This document shows, one piece after another, positions 1 through 7,536 of a stretch of DNA of 64,000 nucleotides. The notes under the pieces are model-generated. The model was not told the DNA's origin, made no database searches, and worked only from the letters and a program-made list of their open reading frames with translations. Where the stretch lies: positions 254,540-318,539 of the forward strand of contig NZ_MCGQ01000013.1 in the NCBI RefSeq assembly GCF_002242805.1, in the 5' to 3' direction. The translations under genes and the position numbers were made by a program. Numbering within the stretch: position 1 is the stretch's first letter; each line of letters starts with the position of its first letter. The stretch comes from Streptomyces diastatochromogenes. Lineage in GTDB: Bacteria; Actinomycetota; Actinomycetes; Streptomycetales; Streptomycetaceae.

Positions 1-398
1 CCTGGCTCCCGACCTGGATCCCCGACAGGGGCCACGCCCTCCGCCACGCAGGCATCCACTTCGACGCCGTACGCATCGGAGGCCCGCTGGGCGAACGCGT
101 CGCCTCGGAACTGATCCTGGGCACGGACTTCGAGGCGGGCCCGATCGTCCGCGAGTTCAAGGGCGACCGGAACATGTACTTCCTCCTGCCCCCGCAGACC
201 GCGGCGTCGTACCGCTGGCCGCCCGTCGTACAGACCCTGACGCGAGGGAACGGCTGGCAAGCGTACGTGGGGGTACCGGCGCTGACCGGCGACACGTGGC
301 CGCTGGACTGGAGGTCGACGCCGACGGAGGGAGTCCCTTTCGTGGCAGGGGAGTTGCTGCACGAGGTGGTGAGCCAGATGGCCGGCGCTACGAGGTGA
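1..398 (+). CDS. Primase/polymerase-like protein, 3' end only
   Basis: The 5' end lies outside the window; the open frame is readable from base 3. The visible 131 residues carry the pattern FDAVRI, a short GP-I strand, a hydrophobic YFLLPP strand, QAYVGVPAL and a WRSTPT...ELLHEVV end. The same order of segments occurs in the 217-residue protein at 41015-41668 (FDALSVP, FFVLPG, SYVAAPP, W-CRPTP...EEL), which I read as a bifunctional DNA primase/polymerase N-terminal-type domain. Family membership is inferred from that internal comparison plus general memory of the fold. No acidic DxD-type catalytic motif is visible in the part seen, so a real primase activity is doubtful. Followed by about 900 bp without a convincing gene. 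Confidence 0.5.
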   Translation, partial: WLPTWIPDRGHALRHAGIHFDAVRIGGPLGERVASELILGTDFEAGPIVREFKGDRNMYFLLPPQTAASYRWPPVVQTLTRGNGWQAYVGVPALTGDTWPLDWRSTPTEGVPFVAGELLHEVVSQMAGATR

Positions 399-606
399 CC
401 GTTGGGGCCACTCGCTTCTTGGCCAGTGTCGTGCTTCCACGGCCCGCCTCAAGGGCGCTGCGCGTCGCCTTCGGCGATGGCCCTCCGGGCCACCCATGAC
501 CCGGTCCGCTCCAGCACGGGTGAGAAGCGAGCGAGCGGCCCGGAAAGACGGGTGGCCGAGGGGGTTCGCGGTCACCTGTTGGTTGCGTCGCGGGGCGGGG
601 TTGGCG

Positions 607-637
607 GACGCGGCCGCGCCTCGCCAGCACGCCGGGT
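607..637 (+). repeat. Left arm of 31-bp inverted repeat flanking the radical SAM gene
   Basis: Bases 607-637 match the reverse complement of 2533-2563 at 29 of 31 positions; the inner 23 bp (615-637 and 2533-2555) are identical and include GCCAGCACGCCGGGT. The two arms face each other and enclose about 1.9 kb with a single convincing gene. Seen directly; whether the arms are mobile-element ends or copies of an older dispersed repeat is not decidable here. Confidence 0.75.
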
Positions 638-991
638 GGGCTTGGCGGCTTACGGCCGGTGGGCCGTGGTGGCCTGGCCGTCGGCGGTGGTGTCCCATCC
701 GCCCGTCCCATCGGCCCCATCCGTTTCATTCGCCCCGCCCAAGCGCTCCGTAAGGTCGTGAGTGGTGCGTTCGTCCCACGCTCCGGAGGTGTGCACCGCC
801 CTTACCGCCGGTCGAGCCTGTGGATGGGGCTTCGGCTGGGACGGATGCACCACTCTCCGCCCTCGCGTGACCAGAGGGGCTGATGTGGCATTCGGCGGGG
901 AGGGTGCCCGGCCGCACGCCACCGCACCAGCCACACCAACCGCTCTGCACCCCCTCCCCACGCCTCCACCCGCCGGCCGTAAGCCGCCACA

Positions 992-1031
992 CTCACCCGG
1001 CGTGCCGCCTTCCCGCTCCCGCGCCTCACCC
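992..1031 (+). repeat. 40-bp direct repeat, copy 1
   Basis: Begins CTCACCCGGCGTGCCGCC and ends GCGCCTCACCC. Copy 2 lies at 1055-1094, 63 bp downstream, and differs at only a few central positions. Read on the minus strand, both units contain GGCACGCCGGGTGAG, related to the core of the 31-bp inverted repeat, so all belong to one local repeat family. Confidence 0.75.
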
Positions 1032-1054
1032 GCCGCCCGCCGCCCGCCGCTTAG

Positions 1055-1094
1055 CTCACCCGGCGTGCCGCCACCCTGCTCCCGCGCCTCACCC
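1055..1094 (+). repeat. 40-bp direct repeat, copy 2
   Basis: Second copy of the unit at 992-1031, with a 63-bp period. The spacer between the units is a run of CCGCC triplets. Confidence 0.75.
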
Positions 1095-1305
1095 ACCACG
1101 CGTCGCAAGCCGCTTCGGCCGTTTCTTGTGGATCACGATGGGCTCGTGGCGTCCGGCACCGCGCGTTGAGGGACGTGGCGCGGTGTGGTACCGCGAAACA
1201 CCTGTCTGGCCGGTACATGTGCGCGGACCGCGGCGGGAGACCGGTGAGACAGTGGCGCGGGTGTGGGCTGGCGGCAGGTCCCGACGTTAGGAAGTGTGGG
1301 TCGAA

Positions 1306-2358
1306 ATGGGCGGTCAGGTCTGCGCGGAACCGGTCCGCGAGGAGGACTCGGTCTGGCTGGACTTCCTCTGGCTGGAGCTGACGAATCGCTGCAACCTGCA
1401 GTGCGTGCACTGCTACACGGACTCCCACCCGCAGAGCGGCCACCGCGACCTTCTATCGAAGGACGACTACGACAAGGTTATGACGGACGCCTACGCGCTC
1501 GGGTGCCGGAGGGTGCAGCTCATCGGCGGGGAGCCGCAGCTGAGCCCGCACTTCGGCCACCTCCTGGCTAGGGCGAAGCACATCGGTTACGAGTTCGTCG
1601 AGGTGTTCTCCAATCTGACGCACCTCAGCGACGAGACGCTCGACTTCGCTGCGGAGCACGACGTTGCCTTCGCGACGTCGGTGTACTCGTACGACCCAGC
1701 GGTGCACGACCGCGTGACCAAGGTGCGGTCGAGCCACGAGCGCACCGTCCGGAACCTCCGCAGGATCGTCGAGCGCGGAGTGACCGTCCGCGCCGCGGTG
1801 ATTGCCATCGACCAGGGCCAGGACGACATCGACCGCACGAAGGACTTCCTGCACGGCATGGGCGTCGATTCCGTGCGCGTGGGCGACATCCGGGAGTTCG
1901 GCCGCGCGCAGGACGTCATGTCGCAGAACGCGCAGCTTTCGGGGTTGTGCGGCCATTGCTGGCGGGGACGGCTCTGCGTGAGCCCCGACGGTACGGCGTA
2001 CGCCTGCGTCATGGCACGGGAGTGGCCGGTCGGCAACGTCCTGGAGGAGGAGCTCGCGCAGATTCTCCGGGGTGTCCCGCTCGACCGGATGCGTCAGACC
2101 ATCCGCGAGGAGGTGTGGGTTCCCCGGGCGCAGTCCCACGCGGACCGCTCGAAGACCTGCGAACCCTCGGAGCACCACGAACCCGAGCCGTACTGCGCAC
2201 CGGACGTCGGGCCCTGCGGGCCGGGCGACTGCCCGCAGGGCGGCGACGAACCCACCCCCAGGTGTGTTCCCGACGGCTGCCCGCAGAGCTGTGAGCCGGA
2301 CACGTGCCCGCAGAGCTGCGACCCCAACCCGTTCTGCACACCGGACGTCGAGGAGTAG
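1306..2358 (+). CDS. Radical SAM protein with SPASM-like segment and Cys/Pro-rich C-terminal tail
   Basis: The 350-residue product opens with a radical SAM core: the CX3CX2C cluster motif is C29, C33, C36 (CNLQCVHC), followed by a GGEP motif near residue 75. A second cysteine set (C215, C218, C224, C234, within GLCGHC...ACVM) looks like an auxiliary Fe-S SPASM/Twitch region. Radical SAM/SPASM enzymes mostly modify peptides or proteins. From about residue 285 to the end comes a low-complexity tail with ten cysteines and repeated CxPD and CPQSC units. This is not part of a normal SPASM domain and resembles a peptide substrate fused to its own enzyme. ATG at 1306 is chosen because AGGAAG lies about 11 nt upstream; GTG 1294 sits too close to that ribosome site. 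No partner peptidase, transporter or separate precursor gene is visible nearby. Substrate unknown. Confidence 0.85.
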   Translation: MGGQVCAEPVREEDSVWLDFLWLELTNRCNLQCVHCYTDSHPQSGHRDLLSKDDYDKVMTDAYALGCRRVQLIGGEPQLSPHFGHLLARAKHIGYEFVEVFSNLTHLSDETLDFAAEHDVAFATSVYSYDPAVHDRVTKVRSSHERTVRNLRRIVERGVTVRAAVIAIDQGQDDIDRTKDFLHGMGVDSVRVGDIREFGRAQDVMSQNAQLSGLCGHCWRGRLCVSPDGTAYACVMAREWPVGNVLEEELAQILRGVPLDRMRQTIREEVWVPRAQSHADRSKTCEPSEHHEPEPYCAPDVGPCGPGDCPQGGDEPTPRCVPDGCPQSCEPDTCPQSCDPNPFCTPDVEE

Positions 2359-2425
2359 AGGAGAGCAAGCGCGAGCGGCGAGGGGAGTAGTACGGGGCGG
2401 CGGGCGCCTAGGATTCTCGTTTGGA

Positions 2426-2533
2426 TCATCGGGCGGACCAGAGGAAGATGCCGGCGATGTGGAGCCCGGTCAGGTAGATGGTCGCGGTCTTCTCGTAGCG
2501 GGTGGCGATACCGTGCCACTGCTTGAGGCGGTA
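2426..2533 (-). pseudogene. C-terminal remnant of an IS5-type transposase
   Basis: The last 35 codons of a minus-strand frame read RLKQWHGIATRYEKTATIYL and then a hydrophobic GLHIAGIFLW end with a stop. RYxKTAxxY followed by a short hydrophobic end is the typical C-terminus of IS5-family (IS427/IS1031-like) DDE transposases. Upstream of these codons the similarity stops abruptly exactly where the 31-bp repeat arm begins, and the remaining ~80% of the transposase is absent. It is a dead remnant, not an active element. I see no terminal inverted repeats. Confidence 0.75.
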
Positions 2534-2563
2534 CCCGGCGTGCTGGCGAGGCGCGACCGCGCC
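2533..2563 (-). repeat. Right arm of 31-bp inverted repeat
   Basis: Reverse complement matches 607-637 at 29/31 positions. It abuts the breakpoint of the transposase remnant, which suggests a link between the repeat and the rearrangement that destroyed the transposase. The link is inferred from adjacency only. Confidence 0.7.
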
Positions 2564-2686
2564 CCCTCGCCGACGATGCGAACGCAGCCCACTCAAGGGG
2601 CCAGCGGGCCCAAGTCGCCGACTGCTCTCCGGGCGTCCCACAGCGACTTGGCAACACCGGTTCGCCACATCCCGGCAGGGCGAGGC

Positions 2687-3280
2687 TCAGTCGCGGGGAA
2701 ACATGTCGGTCTTGAGGACGAGGTCGACCACTGTGCCGGTCAGGTCGACGTCGGTGCCGAAGTCCACTCGCACGGGGTCGGCGTAGTCGCCGTCCTTGGG
2801 GTCGGTGTAGACGTGGCAGCGCCCTTGATAGGGGTCGGCGACGACATAGACCGGGACCTCGGCTTCCGCGTACGCGGTCCTCTTCGGGCCGTAGTCGTTC
2901 GCGGCCGTGCCCTTGGAGATCACCTCGGCGACGAACTCCACGTCCTGATAGCGCCAGTGGCCCGTGTCGTCGGGCTTCGCCGCGTCCTTGAGCATGGCGA
3001 TGTCGGGGCAGAAGCCGTTCTCGAAGCCGGGGAAATCGACGCGGACGTCGGTGAAGACCATGACATCCCTGCCGAACCTGTCTTCGACGGCCCACAGGAT
3101 CTGGCGAGTGATCTGCCAATGCGTGTTCCGCTGCGGCGTCGTGTGGACGTTGCCCCCGACGATCTCGACCCTGAATCCTTCGGGGACGGGCATCCGCTCA
3201 AGGCGCTCGAACCACTCGTCCAAGCGCTTGGTGTTGGCGTCGGCGTCGGCCATCTCGATCCTGTCTTCCAGGACGGTCAT
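2687..3280 (-). CDS. Uma2 family endonuclease (DUF820)
   Basis: 197 residues, the usual length for Uma2 proteins, which have a restriction-endonuclease-like PD-(D/E)xK fold and are common in multiple copies in Streptomyces and cyanobacteria; their cellular role is not settled. Visible motifs: an early GFRVEIVGG strand, FCPDIAML (Asp about 93), FVAEVIS (Glu about 119) followed by a Lys-rich helix (PKRTAYAEAEV), and the YVVADP strand. The catalytic Asp, Glu and Lys positions all appear present. The start at 3280 is preferred over the frame's first ATG (3307) because GGGGAGGA lies just upstream of it. Next to an IS remnant, consistent with an accessory patch. Confidence 0.85.
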   Translation of the reverse strand: MTVLEDRIEMADADANTKRLDEWFERLERMPVPEGFRVEIVGGNVHTTPQRNTHWQITRQILWAVEDRFGRDVMVFTDVRVDFPGFENGFCPDIAMLKDAAKPDDTGHWRYQDVEFVAEVISKGTAANDYGPKRTAYAEAEVPVYVVADPYQGRCHVYTDPKDGDYADPVRVDFGTDVDLTGTVVDLVLKTDMFPRD

Positions 3281-3368
3281 CGTGGCGCTCCTCCCCGGCT
3301 GCCCCACGGACAGGTGCAGCCGCGCGGTTCAACGATACGCACGGTGACCAGGAGACGCCGGAATTCGG

Positions 3369-4052
3369 TCAGTTTGTTCCGGCCTCGTACGGTTGTCCGA
3401 CCCCCCACGCCTCCCACATCGCCCCCGCGAACGCCCCCGCGATCCGGTGCTCCCCGCTCGCGTTGGGATGCGTCCCGTCGTACGTGTCGGCGTGGATGTC
3501 GTACGACTCCGGCGGCGAGGCCAGCAGCATCGGCGACCGGGGTTCGTCCAGGTCGGCGACCGCCTTGGCGAGCAGGACGTTGAACCGGTCCACCTGCTCG
3601 GCGAAGGGGGCGTCCGCCGTGGCCCGGATGTTCGGTATCACCGGCAGCAGCACCATGCGGATGCGCGGGCGGGCCGCACGGGCGCCCGCGACGAAGGCCC
3701 GTACGTTCTCCGCCGTCTGCTCGGCGTCCGTGTAGAAGCCCAGGTCGATCAGGCCCAACGACACCAGCAGCACATCCGGCCGGTGCGCGCGCACGGCCTC
3801 CCCGATCAGCGGAGCCATGTGCTGCCAGCCCTCGCCCCAGCCGGCCAGGTGGGCGCGGGGGAAGCCGGGTTCGGCGTACTCGTACGACGTCGGTGCCTCG
3901 GCCGTCTTGTCGTACAGCTCCTCGCGCGGGCCGACGAAGGTGAACGGGCCGCCGTACGACTCGCACAGGTGTCGCCACAGTCGGTAACGCCACGTGTGCT
4001 CGCCCGCGCTCCCGATCGTCATGGAGTCGCCCACGGGCATGAACCTAAGCAT
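3369..4052 (-). CDS. SGNH/GDSL-type hydrolase
   Basis: 227 residues with the GDSMTIG block containing the nucleophile Ser10 near the N-terminus and the C-terminal DGTHPNASGEH block with Asp192 and His195 completing the catalytic set. The block III 'GxND' position reads GLIDL instead. SGNH enzymes hydrolyse esters of lipids or carbohydrates; the substrate cannot be told. No signal peptide, so probably cytoplasmic. Start is uncertain: ATG 4052 (MLRFMPVGDS) matches the usual short lead before the GDS block, while ATG 4073 adds seven residues. Neither has a strong ribosome site. Divergent from the secreted propeller gene at 4142, so the 89-bp gap must hold both promoters. Confidence 0.8.
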   Translation of the reverse strand: MLRFMPVGDSMTIGSAGEHTWRYRLWRHLCESYGGPFTFVGPREELYDKTAEAPTSYEYAEPGFPRAHLAGWGEGWQHMAPLIGEAVRAHRPDVLLVSLGLIDLGFYTDAEQTAENVRAFVAGARAARPRIRMVLLPVIPNIRATADAPFAEQVDRFNVLLAKAVADLDEPRSPMLLASPPESYDIHADTYDGTHPNASGEHRIAGAFAGAMWEAWGVGQPYEAGTN

Positions 4053-4141
4053 CCGGTCATGATGGACGATCACGGCTGCATGTGGAGTGTGAGGCCCACC
4101 ACGCCCCGTGAACCTCCGGAGGGAATGGCAGGCTTGGGTGC

Positions 4142-5131
4142 ATGCGTCGACCGTTCGCCCTGCTCGCCGGGGTCCTGCTCGCGGGTGCCTGCGCGCTGCC
4201 CGCCTCCGCCGCCGATGGTGACAGCACCGGTGACCAGGGGTTCACCATCAAGGACCCCCGGATCACCGAGTCCAGCGGCCTGGCCGCCTCCCATCTGCAC
4301 CCCGGCATCTACTGGACGCACAACGACAGCGACGACGGGCCGTACATCTACGCCGTGGACAGCGCGACCGGGAAGACCGTCGCCACGGTGACCCTGCGCG
4401 GGATCGGCTCCCCGCGTGACGTGGAGGCCATCTCCATCGGACCGGACAACCAGATCTACGTCGGCGACATCGGCGACAACCTGGACGGCAAGTGGCCGTA
4501 CGTCTGGATCTACCGGCTGCCCGAGCCGAAGGTGCTGAAGGACCAGACGGTCAGGGCCACGCAGTACGTCGTGAAGTACTCCGACGGGGCGAGGAACGCC
4601 GAGTCGCTGGTGGTGCACCCCAAGACCGGGCGCGTGTACATCATCGACAAGAAGGAGGACGGCGGGCATCTGTACGAAGGGCCCGCCACTCTCTCCACCT
4701 CCGGCGCGAACATCTTCAAGCCCGTCGCCGCCATCGACCTCTGGGCCACCGACGCCGCCTTCTCGCCGAGCGGCCGGCAGCTCGCGGTGCGCGGGTACTT
4801 CGGTGGCCTCTACTACGACTGGAACGGCGGGAAGATCAAGAAGGAAGGGCGGCTCGACGTCCCCCTGCAGGGGCAGGGGGAGTCCGTCTCGTACTCCGTC
4901 GACGGCACCAAGCTGATGTACGGCAGCGAGGGCGCCGACAGTTCGGTGGAGGCGCAGGACGCACCGGCCGGGGCGACGAGCAAGGAGCCGTCCAGTAGCG
5001 GGAGTTCCGCCTCCGCCGGCGGCAGCGGCAGCAGCGCCGGCAACAGCGGGAGCATCAAGGTCGGAGCCGTCATCGTCGCCGTCGGCGCGGCCGCGTTCTT
5101 CGGGCTGCGGCGGCTGCGGCGCAGGGGTTGA
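4142..5131 (+). CDS. Secreted, membrane-anchored beta-propeller-like protein
   Basis: 329 residues. A signal peptide (MRRPFALLAG... with ASA before ADG) is followed by a beta-rich body with repeated strands such as YIYAVDSATGKTV, QIYVGDIGDN, RVYIIDKK and the AFSPSGRQLAV segment typical of WD40/PD40-type blades. Next is a Ser/Gly/Ala linker (about residues 280-305) and a C-terminal membrane helix (VGAVIVAVGAAAFFGL) ending in RRLRRRG. There is no LPxTG motif, so the anchor is a plain C-terminal helix rather than sortase. Such proteins are usually annotated hypothetical; role outside the membrane unknown. Confidence 0.75.
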   Translation: MRRPFALLAGVLLAGACALPASAADGDSTGDQGFTIKDPRITESSGLAASHLHPGIYWTHNDSDDGPYIYAVDSATGKTVATVTLRGIGSPRDVEAISIGPDNQIYVGDIGDNLDGKWPYVWIYRLPEPKVLKDQTVRATQYVVKYSDGARNAESLVVHPKTGRVYIIDKKEDGGHLYEGPATLSTSGANIFKPVAAIDLWATDAAFSPSGRQLAVRGYFGGLYYDWNGGKIKKEGRLDVPLQGQGESVSYSVDGTKLMYGSEGADSSVEAQDAPAGATSKEPSSSGSSASAGGSGSSAGNSGSIKVGAVIVAVGAAAFFGLRRLRRRG

Positions 5132-5202
5132 ACCGGCGGGTCCCGATGTCTGGCGGTTCGGTGAGCCTCGGCTTCGGGGGTGCGCCGGGCGCCCCTCGAT
5201 AT

Positions 5203-5246
5203 GTGTTCCCACCTGCTGGGGAACACCCTGTTCCCGGCCGGGAACA
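5203..5246. promoter_or_regulatory. Two adjacent palindromes built from GTTCCC/GGGAAC half-sites
   Basis: GTGTTCCC (5203-5210) pairs with GGGAACAC (5219-5226) across 8 bp. TGTTCCC (5229-5235) pairs with GGGAACA (5240-5246) across GGCC. The two centres are 23 bp apart, about two helical turns. The array ends 63 bp before the start at 5310, the distance expected for an operator. Seen directly; the binding protein is unknown. Confidence 0.6.
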
Positions 5247-5309
5247 CCCTCCCGTCTCGGCACACTGAGAGAGGCCGTGCACAGTGCCGCCGTCTCCAGG
5301 AGGGCTCAC

Positions 5310-5498
5310 GTGAATCGATCACTGCTGACCATGCGCTCGGCGCTGATTCTGTTGCTGGGTGTGCTCGTCGGCGTGGGAGCAGGGGTGCTGACCGCCTGTG
5401 CCGACGGTGGCGGCGACGCGCGGTCGGTCATGGTGGGCGCGACCGCTTTCGCGGCCGCCGTGGCGTTCTTCAACTCCATCATCGATCAGGCGCACTGA
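5310..5498 (+). CDS. Small two-helix membrane protein
   Basis: 62 residues starting at GTG 5310, with AGGAGG six bases upstream deciding the start. Two hydrophobic segments (LILLLGVLVGVGAGVL, then VMVGATAFAAAVAFF) separated by a short polar ADGGGDARS loop predict two membrane helices. No recognised domain. It lies under the double palindrome at 5203-5246 and 97 bp ahead of the HTH/ATPase fusion gene, so the two may be co-transcribed and the small protein could be the membrane partner of that cytoplasmic protein; this is inference. Confidence 0.7.
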   Translation: MNRSLLTMRSALILLLGVLVGVGAGVLTACADGGGDARSVMVGATAFAAAVAFFNSIIDQAH

Positions 5499-5594
5499 CC
5501 GAGACCGGTTGCCGTCGTTGACAAGACGGTGAGGGCCAGGCGGCCTGTCGGGTTCCTGTAGGTACATCCCGGATGCGTCCGGGGAGAGGAGACG

Positions 5595-7436
5595 GTGGTG
5601 GGGGACGATGACCGCGAGGAAGCGGCCTTCGATGACGCGGCTTTCGGTGATACGGCTTTCGGTGATACGGCCTTCGGTGATGCGGAGGGCTTCAAGCCGC
5701 TGTCGGGAGAACTGCGTCCTGAAGTGCGGGATCTGGCCGAGGCGTTGCGCCGGCTGCTGAAGGGCTCGGGGAAGTCGCAGCGGCAGTTCGCGGTCTATCA
5801 CCACATCGGGGTCTCCACGGTCTCGCGCTATCTGAGTGGGGAGCGCATCCCGGACAAGCACTTTCTCGACGGGTTGATGAAGTCGGCCTGCAAGGCTCAC
5901 GGCACGGAGGTCAGTGCGGCGCTGCAGGGCCGGATGTACCGGCTGCATCGGGACGCGTTGCTGGCCGATGACCCGGCCCGGTACCGGGAGCAGATGGCCA
6001 GCGACCGGCTGGAGGACGCCGTTCTGCGTGCGGAGGAGGCGCAGCTGGAGATCCGGGAACTGAGGAGGGCCGCGGAGGGGCAGAAGCAGCAGTTGTGGGC
6101 ACTGGAGTCACAGCTTCGTCAGCTGGAGGCGGCGGAGCACCACGAGCGGGGCTTGTTACGGGCGGATCTGGAACGGCACCGGATGCGCAAGGAGGAGCTG
6201 GAGGAGGCGTGCGCGCGGCTGCGGGACAAGGTCGCTCGTCTGGAGAAGGCGCTCGAGGACGCGGAGCGGGAACGGGACGTCGCGCGGACGCGTTGCCGGG
6301 AGCTGGAAGCCGAACTGGCCGTGGCGCAGGAGGCCGCTGAGCGAGCGGAGCTGGAGCGGCGGGCGAGGGAGGAACGGCTGCGGCTGGCCAAGGCCGCCGA
6401 GGTGGCCGAGCATCGGCTGGCGGACCTGGAACGCGTACATCAGGAGGCCGAACAGGTACGCCTGGCAGCCGCCCGGGAGGCCGCGGCTCAGTTGGAGGAG
6501 GCCCAGACCAAGGCCGACGAGTTGCTGCAGGAAGCAGCGCGCAGAGCCGCGAAGGTCCGGCCGCAGGCGCTCAGGAGATCGGCCGCGAGGCGCCAGTTGA
6601 CGGAGGCCGCGCAACTGGCTGTTGAGGAGGCCCTCCTTCGGAGCAAAGTCAACGCGATGTTCATCAACCTCTCGCATCGCTCCCATGGGCTCATCGAAGG
6701 CCAGCTGTCACTCCTTGCCGAGCTGGAGTCCCGCGAGGCCGACCCGGACCGGCTGGAGTCGCTGTTCAAACTGGACCACCTGGCCACCCGGATGCGTCGC
6801 AACTGCGAGAACCTCCTCGTTCTCGCCGGTGAAGAGCCCGGCCGCAGCTGGACCCAGCCGGTCGCGCTGGTCGACGTGCTCCGCGCCGCCGCGTCCGAGG
6901 TGGAGCAGTACGAGCGCATCGAACTGGCCGCCGTGCCCACCGCCGCGATCGCCGGCCGTGTGGTCACCGACCTCGTGCACCTGCTCGCCGAACTGCTCGA
7001 GAACGCGACGTCCTTCTCCTCGCCGCAGACCAGGGTCAAGGTCACCGGGCACGCACTCCCCGACGGCCGAGCGATGATCGAGATCCACGACTCCGGTCTC
7101 GGTCTCACCGCCGAGGACCTCGCCGAGATCAACGAGCGGCTCGCCTCGCCGCCCTCCATGGATGTGTCGGTCGCCCACCGCATGGGTCTGTTCGTGGTCG
7201 GTTGGCTGTCCCAGCGCCACGGCATCCGCATCCAGCTGCGCCCCTCCGGCACCGGTGGTACGACCGCGCTGGTCATGCTGCCCGTCGACGCCAGCGAGAA
7301 CGGCAGCGAGTCCGTTGCCGACCAGTTCGACGCCGGCTACCTCGACCATGGCGGCGGGCAGATGCCCACGGCCCCGGCACACCTCTTCACCATCTGCGAC
7401 TCCGGCCACCTGGCCATCGAGCGTCCGCACCCATGA
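5595..7436 (+). CDS. HTH - coiled coil - histidine-kinase-type ATPase fusion
   Basis: 613 residues, no membrane helix. Order: a 15-bp tandem repeat region encoding AAFDD/AAFGD/TAFGD/TAFGD (residues about 10-29); an XRE-like helix-turn-helix (about 50-100, GVSTVSRYLSGERIP); and a long Glu/Arg/Ala-rich coiled coil (about 135-345). A dimerisation segment with an H-box-like FINLSHRSHGLIEGQ follows, then a HATPase with N-box LLAELLENATSFS and G-box IEIHDSGLGLT. The ATPase half resembles the nitrate/nitrite-sensor-type kinases of Streptomyces conservons, but the usual periplasmic sensor and membrane helices are replaced by HTH plus coiled coil. Start GTG 5595 (GAGAGGA upstream); GTG 5598 is an alternative. 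No response regulator is adjacent. Phosphotransfer at the NLSHR histidine is possible, not shown. Confidence 0.75.
   Translation: MVGDDDREEAAFDDAAFGDTAFGDTAFGDAEGFKPLSGELRPEVRDLAEALRRLLKGSGKSQRQFAVYHHIGVSTVSRYLSGERIPDKHFLDGLMKSACKAHGTEVSAALQGRMYRLHRDALLADDPARYREQMASDRLEDAVLRAEEAQLEIRELRRAAEGQKQQLWALESQLRQLEAAEHHERGLLRADLERHRMRKEELEEACARLRDKVARLEKALEDAERERDVARTRCRELEAELAVAQEAAERAELERRAREERLRLAKAAEVAEHRLADLERVHQEAEQVRLAAAREAAAQLEEAQTKADELLQEAARRAAKVRPQALRRSAARRQLTEAAQLAVEEALLRSKVNAMFINLSHRSHGLIEGQLSLLAELESREADPDRLESLFKLDHLATRMRRNCENLLVLAGEEPGRSWTQPVALVDVLRAAASEVEQYERIELAAVPTAAIAGRVVTDLVHLLAELLENATSFSSPQTRVKVTGHALPDGRAMIEIHDSGLGLTAEDLAEINERLASPPSMDVSVAHRMGLFVVGWLSQRHGIRIQLRPSGTGGTTALVMLPVDASENGSESVADQFDAGYLDHGGGQMPTAPAHLFTICDSGHLAIERPHP
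5622..5681 (+). repeat. 15-bp coding tandem repeat, four units
   Basis: Units at 5622-5636, 5637-5651, 5652-5666 and 5667-5681 follow the pattern GCGGCTTTCGGTGAT with few changes. They keep frame and give a repeated AFGD pentapeptide at the N-terminus of the ATPase fusion protein, a likely hot spot for length variation between strains. Confidence 0.8.
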
Positions 7437-7483
7437 CGGGCCGGGCTGCGAAGGCGTAGGCGGGCGTGACCGTCGTACGACGA

Positions 7484-7513
7484 GGGGCGCCCCGGCAAGA
7501 ACCGGGGCGCCCC
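7484..7513. terminator. Bidirectional terminator hairpin between convergent genes
   Basis: A perfect 12-bp stem GGGGCGCCCCGG / CCGGGGCGCCCC (7484-7495 and 7502-7513) with the 6-base loop CAAGAA. It lies between the ends of the ATPase fusion gene and the convergent serC, with no long U-tract, as is usual in Streptomyces. Confidence 0.85.
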
Positions 7514-7536
7514 TTATCGACGTCGAAGGAAGGAGG

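Larger units (their letters stand above)
399..1305. other. Gene-poor repetitive stretch upstream of the radical SAM gene
   Basis: No reading frame here shows convincing coding character. What it holds is repeats: a 40-bp imperfect direct repeat (992-1031 and 1055-1094) and an inverted pair (about 623-663 against 968-1010). It also holds one arm (607-637) of a 31-bp inverted repeat whose partner lies at 2533-2563. The last ~130 bp must contain the promoter of the radical SAM gene, but I could not assign -35/-10 hexamers. The repeats and the nearby IS remnant make this look like a remodelled, non-core patch. Confidence 0.55.
2359..2686. other. Gap with IS remnant and repeat arm
   Basis: Between the radical SAM gene and the Uma2 gene. 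It contains the transposase remnant at 2426-2533 and, touching it, the right arm of the inverted repeat at 2533-2563. Nothing else here looks coding. Confidence 0.6.

Noticed and set aside
398..1290. Overlapping short frames in the left gap
   Set aside because: All are Pro/Arg-rich, lack ribosome sites and motifs, and run through repeats in several frames and both strands.
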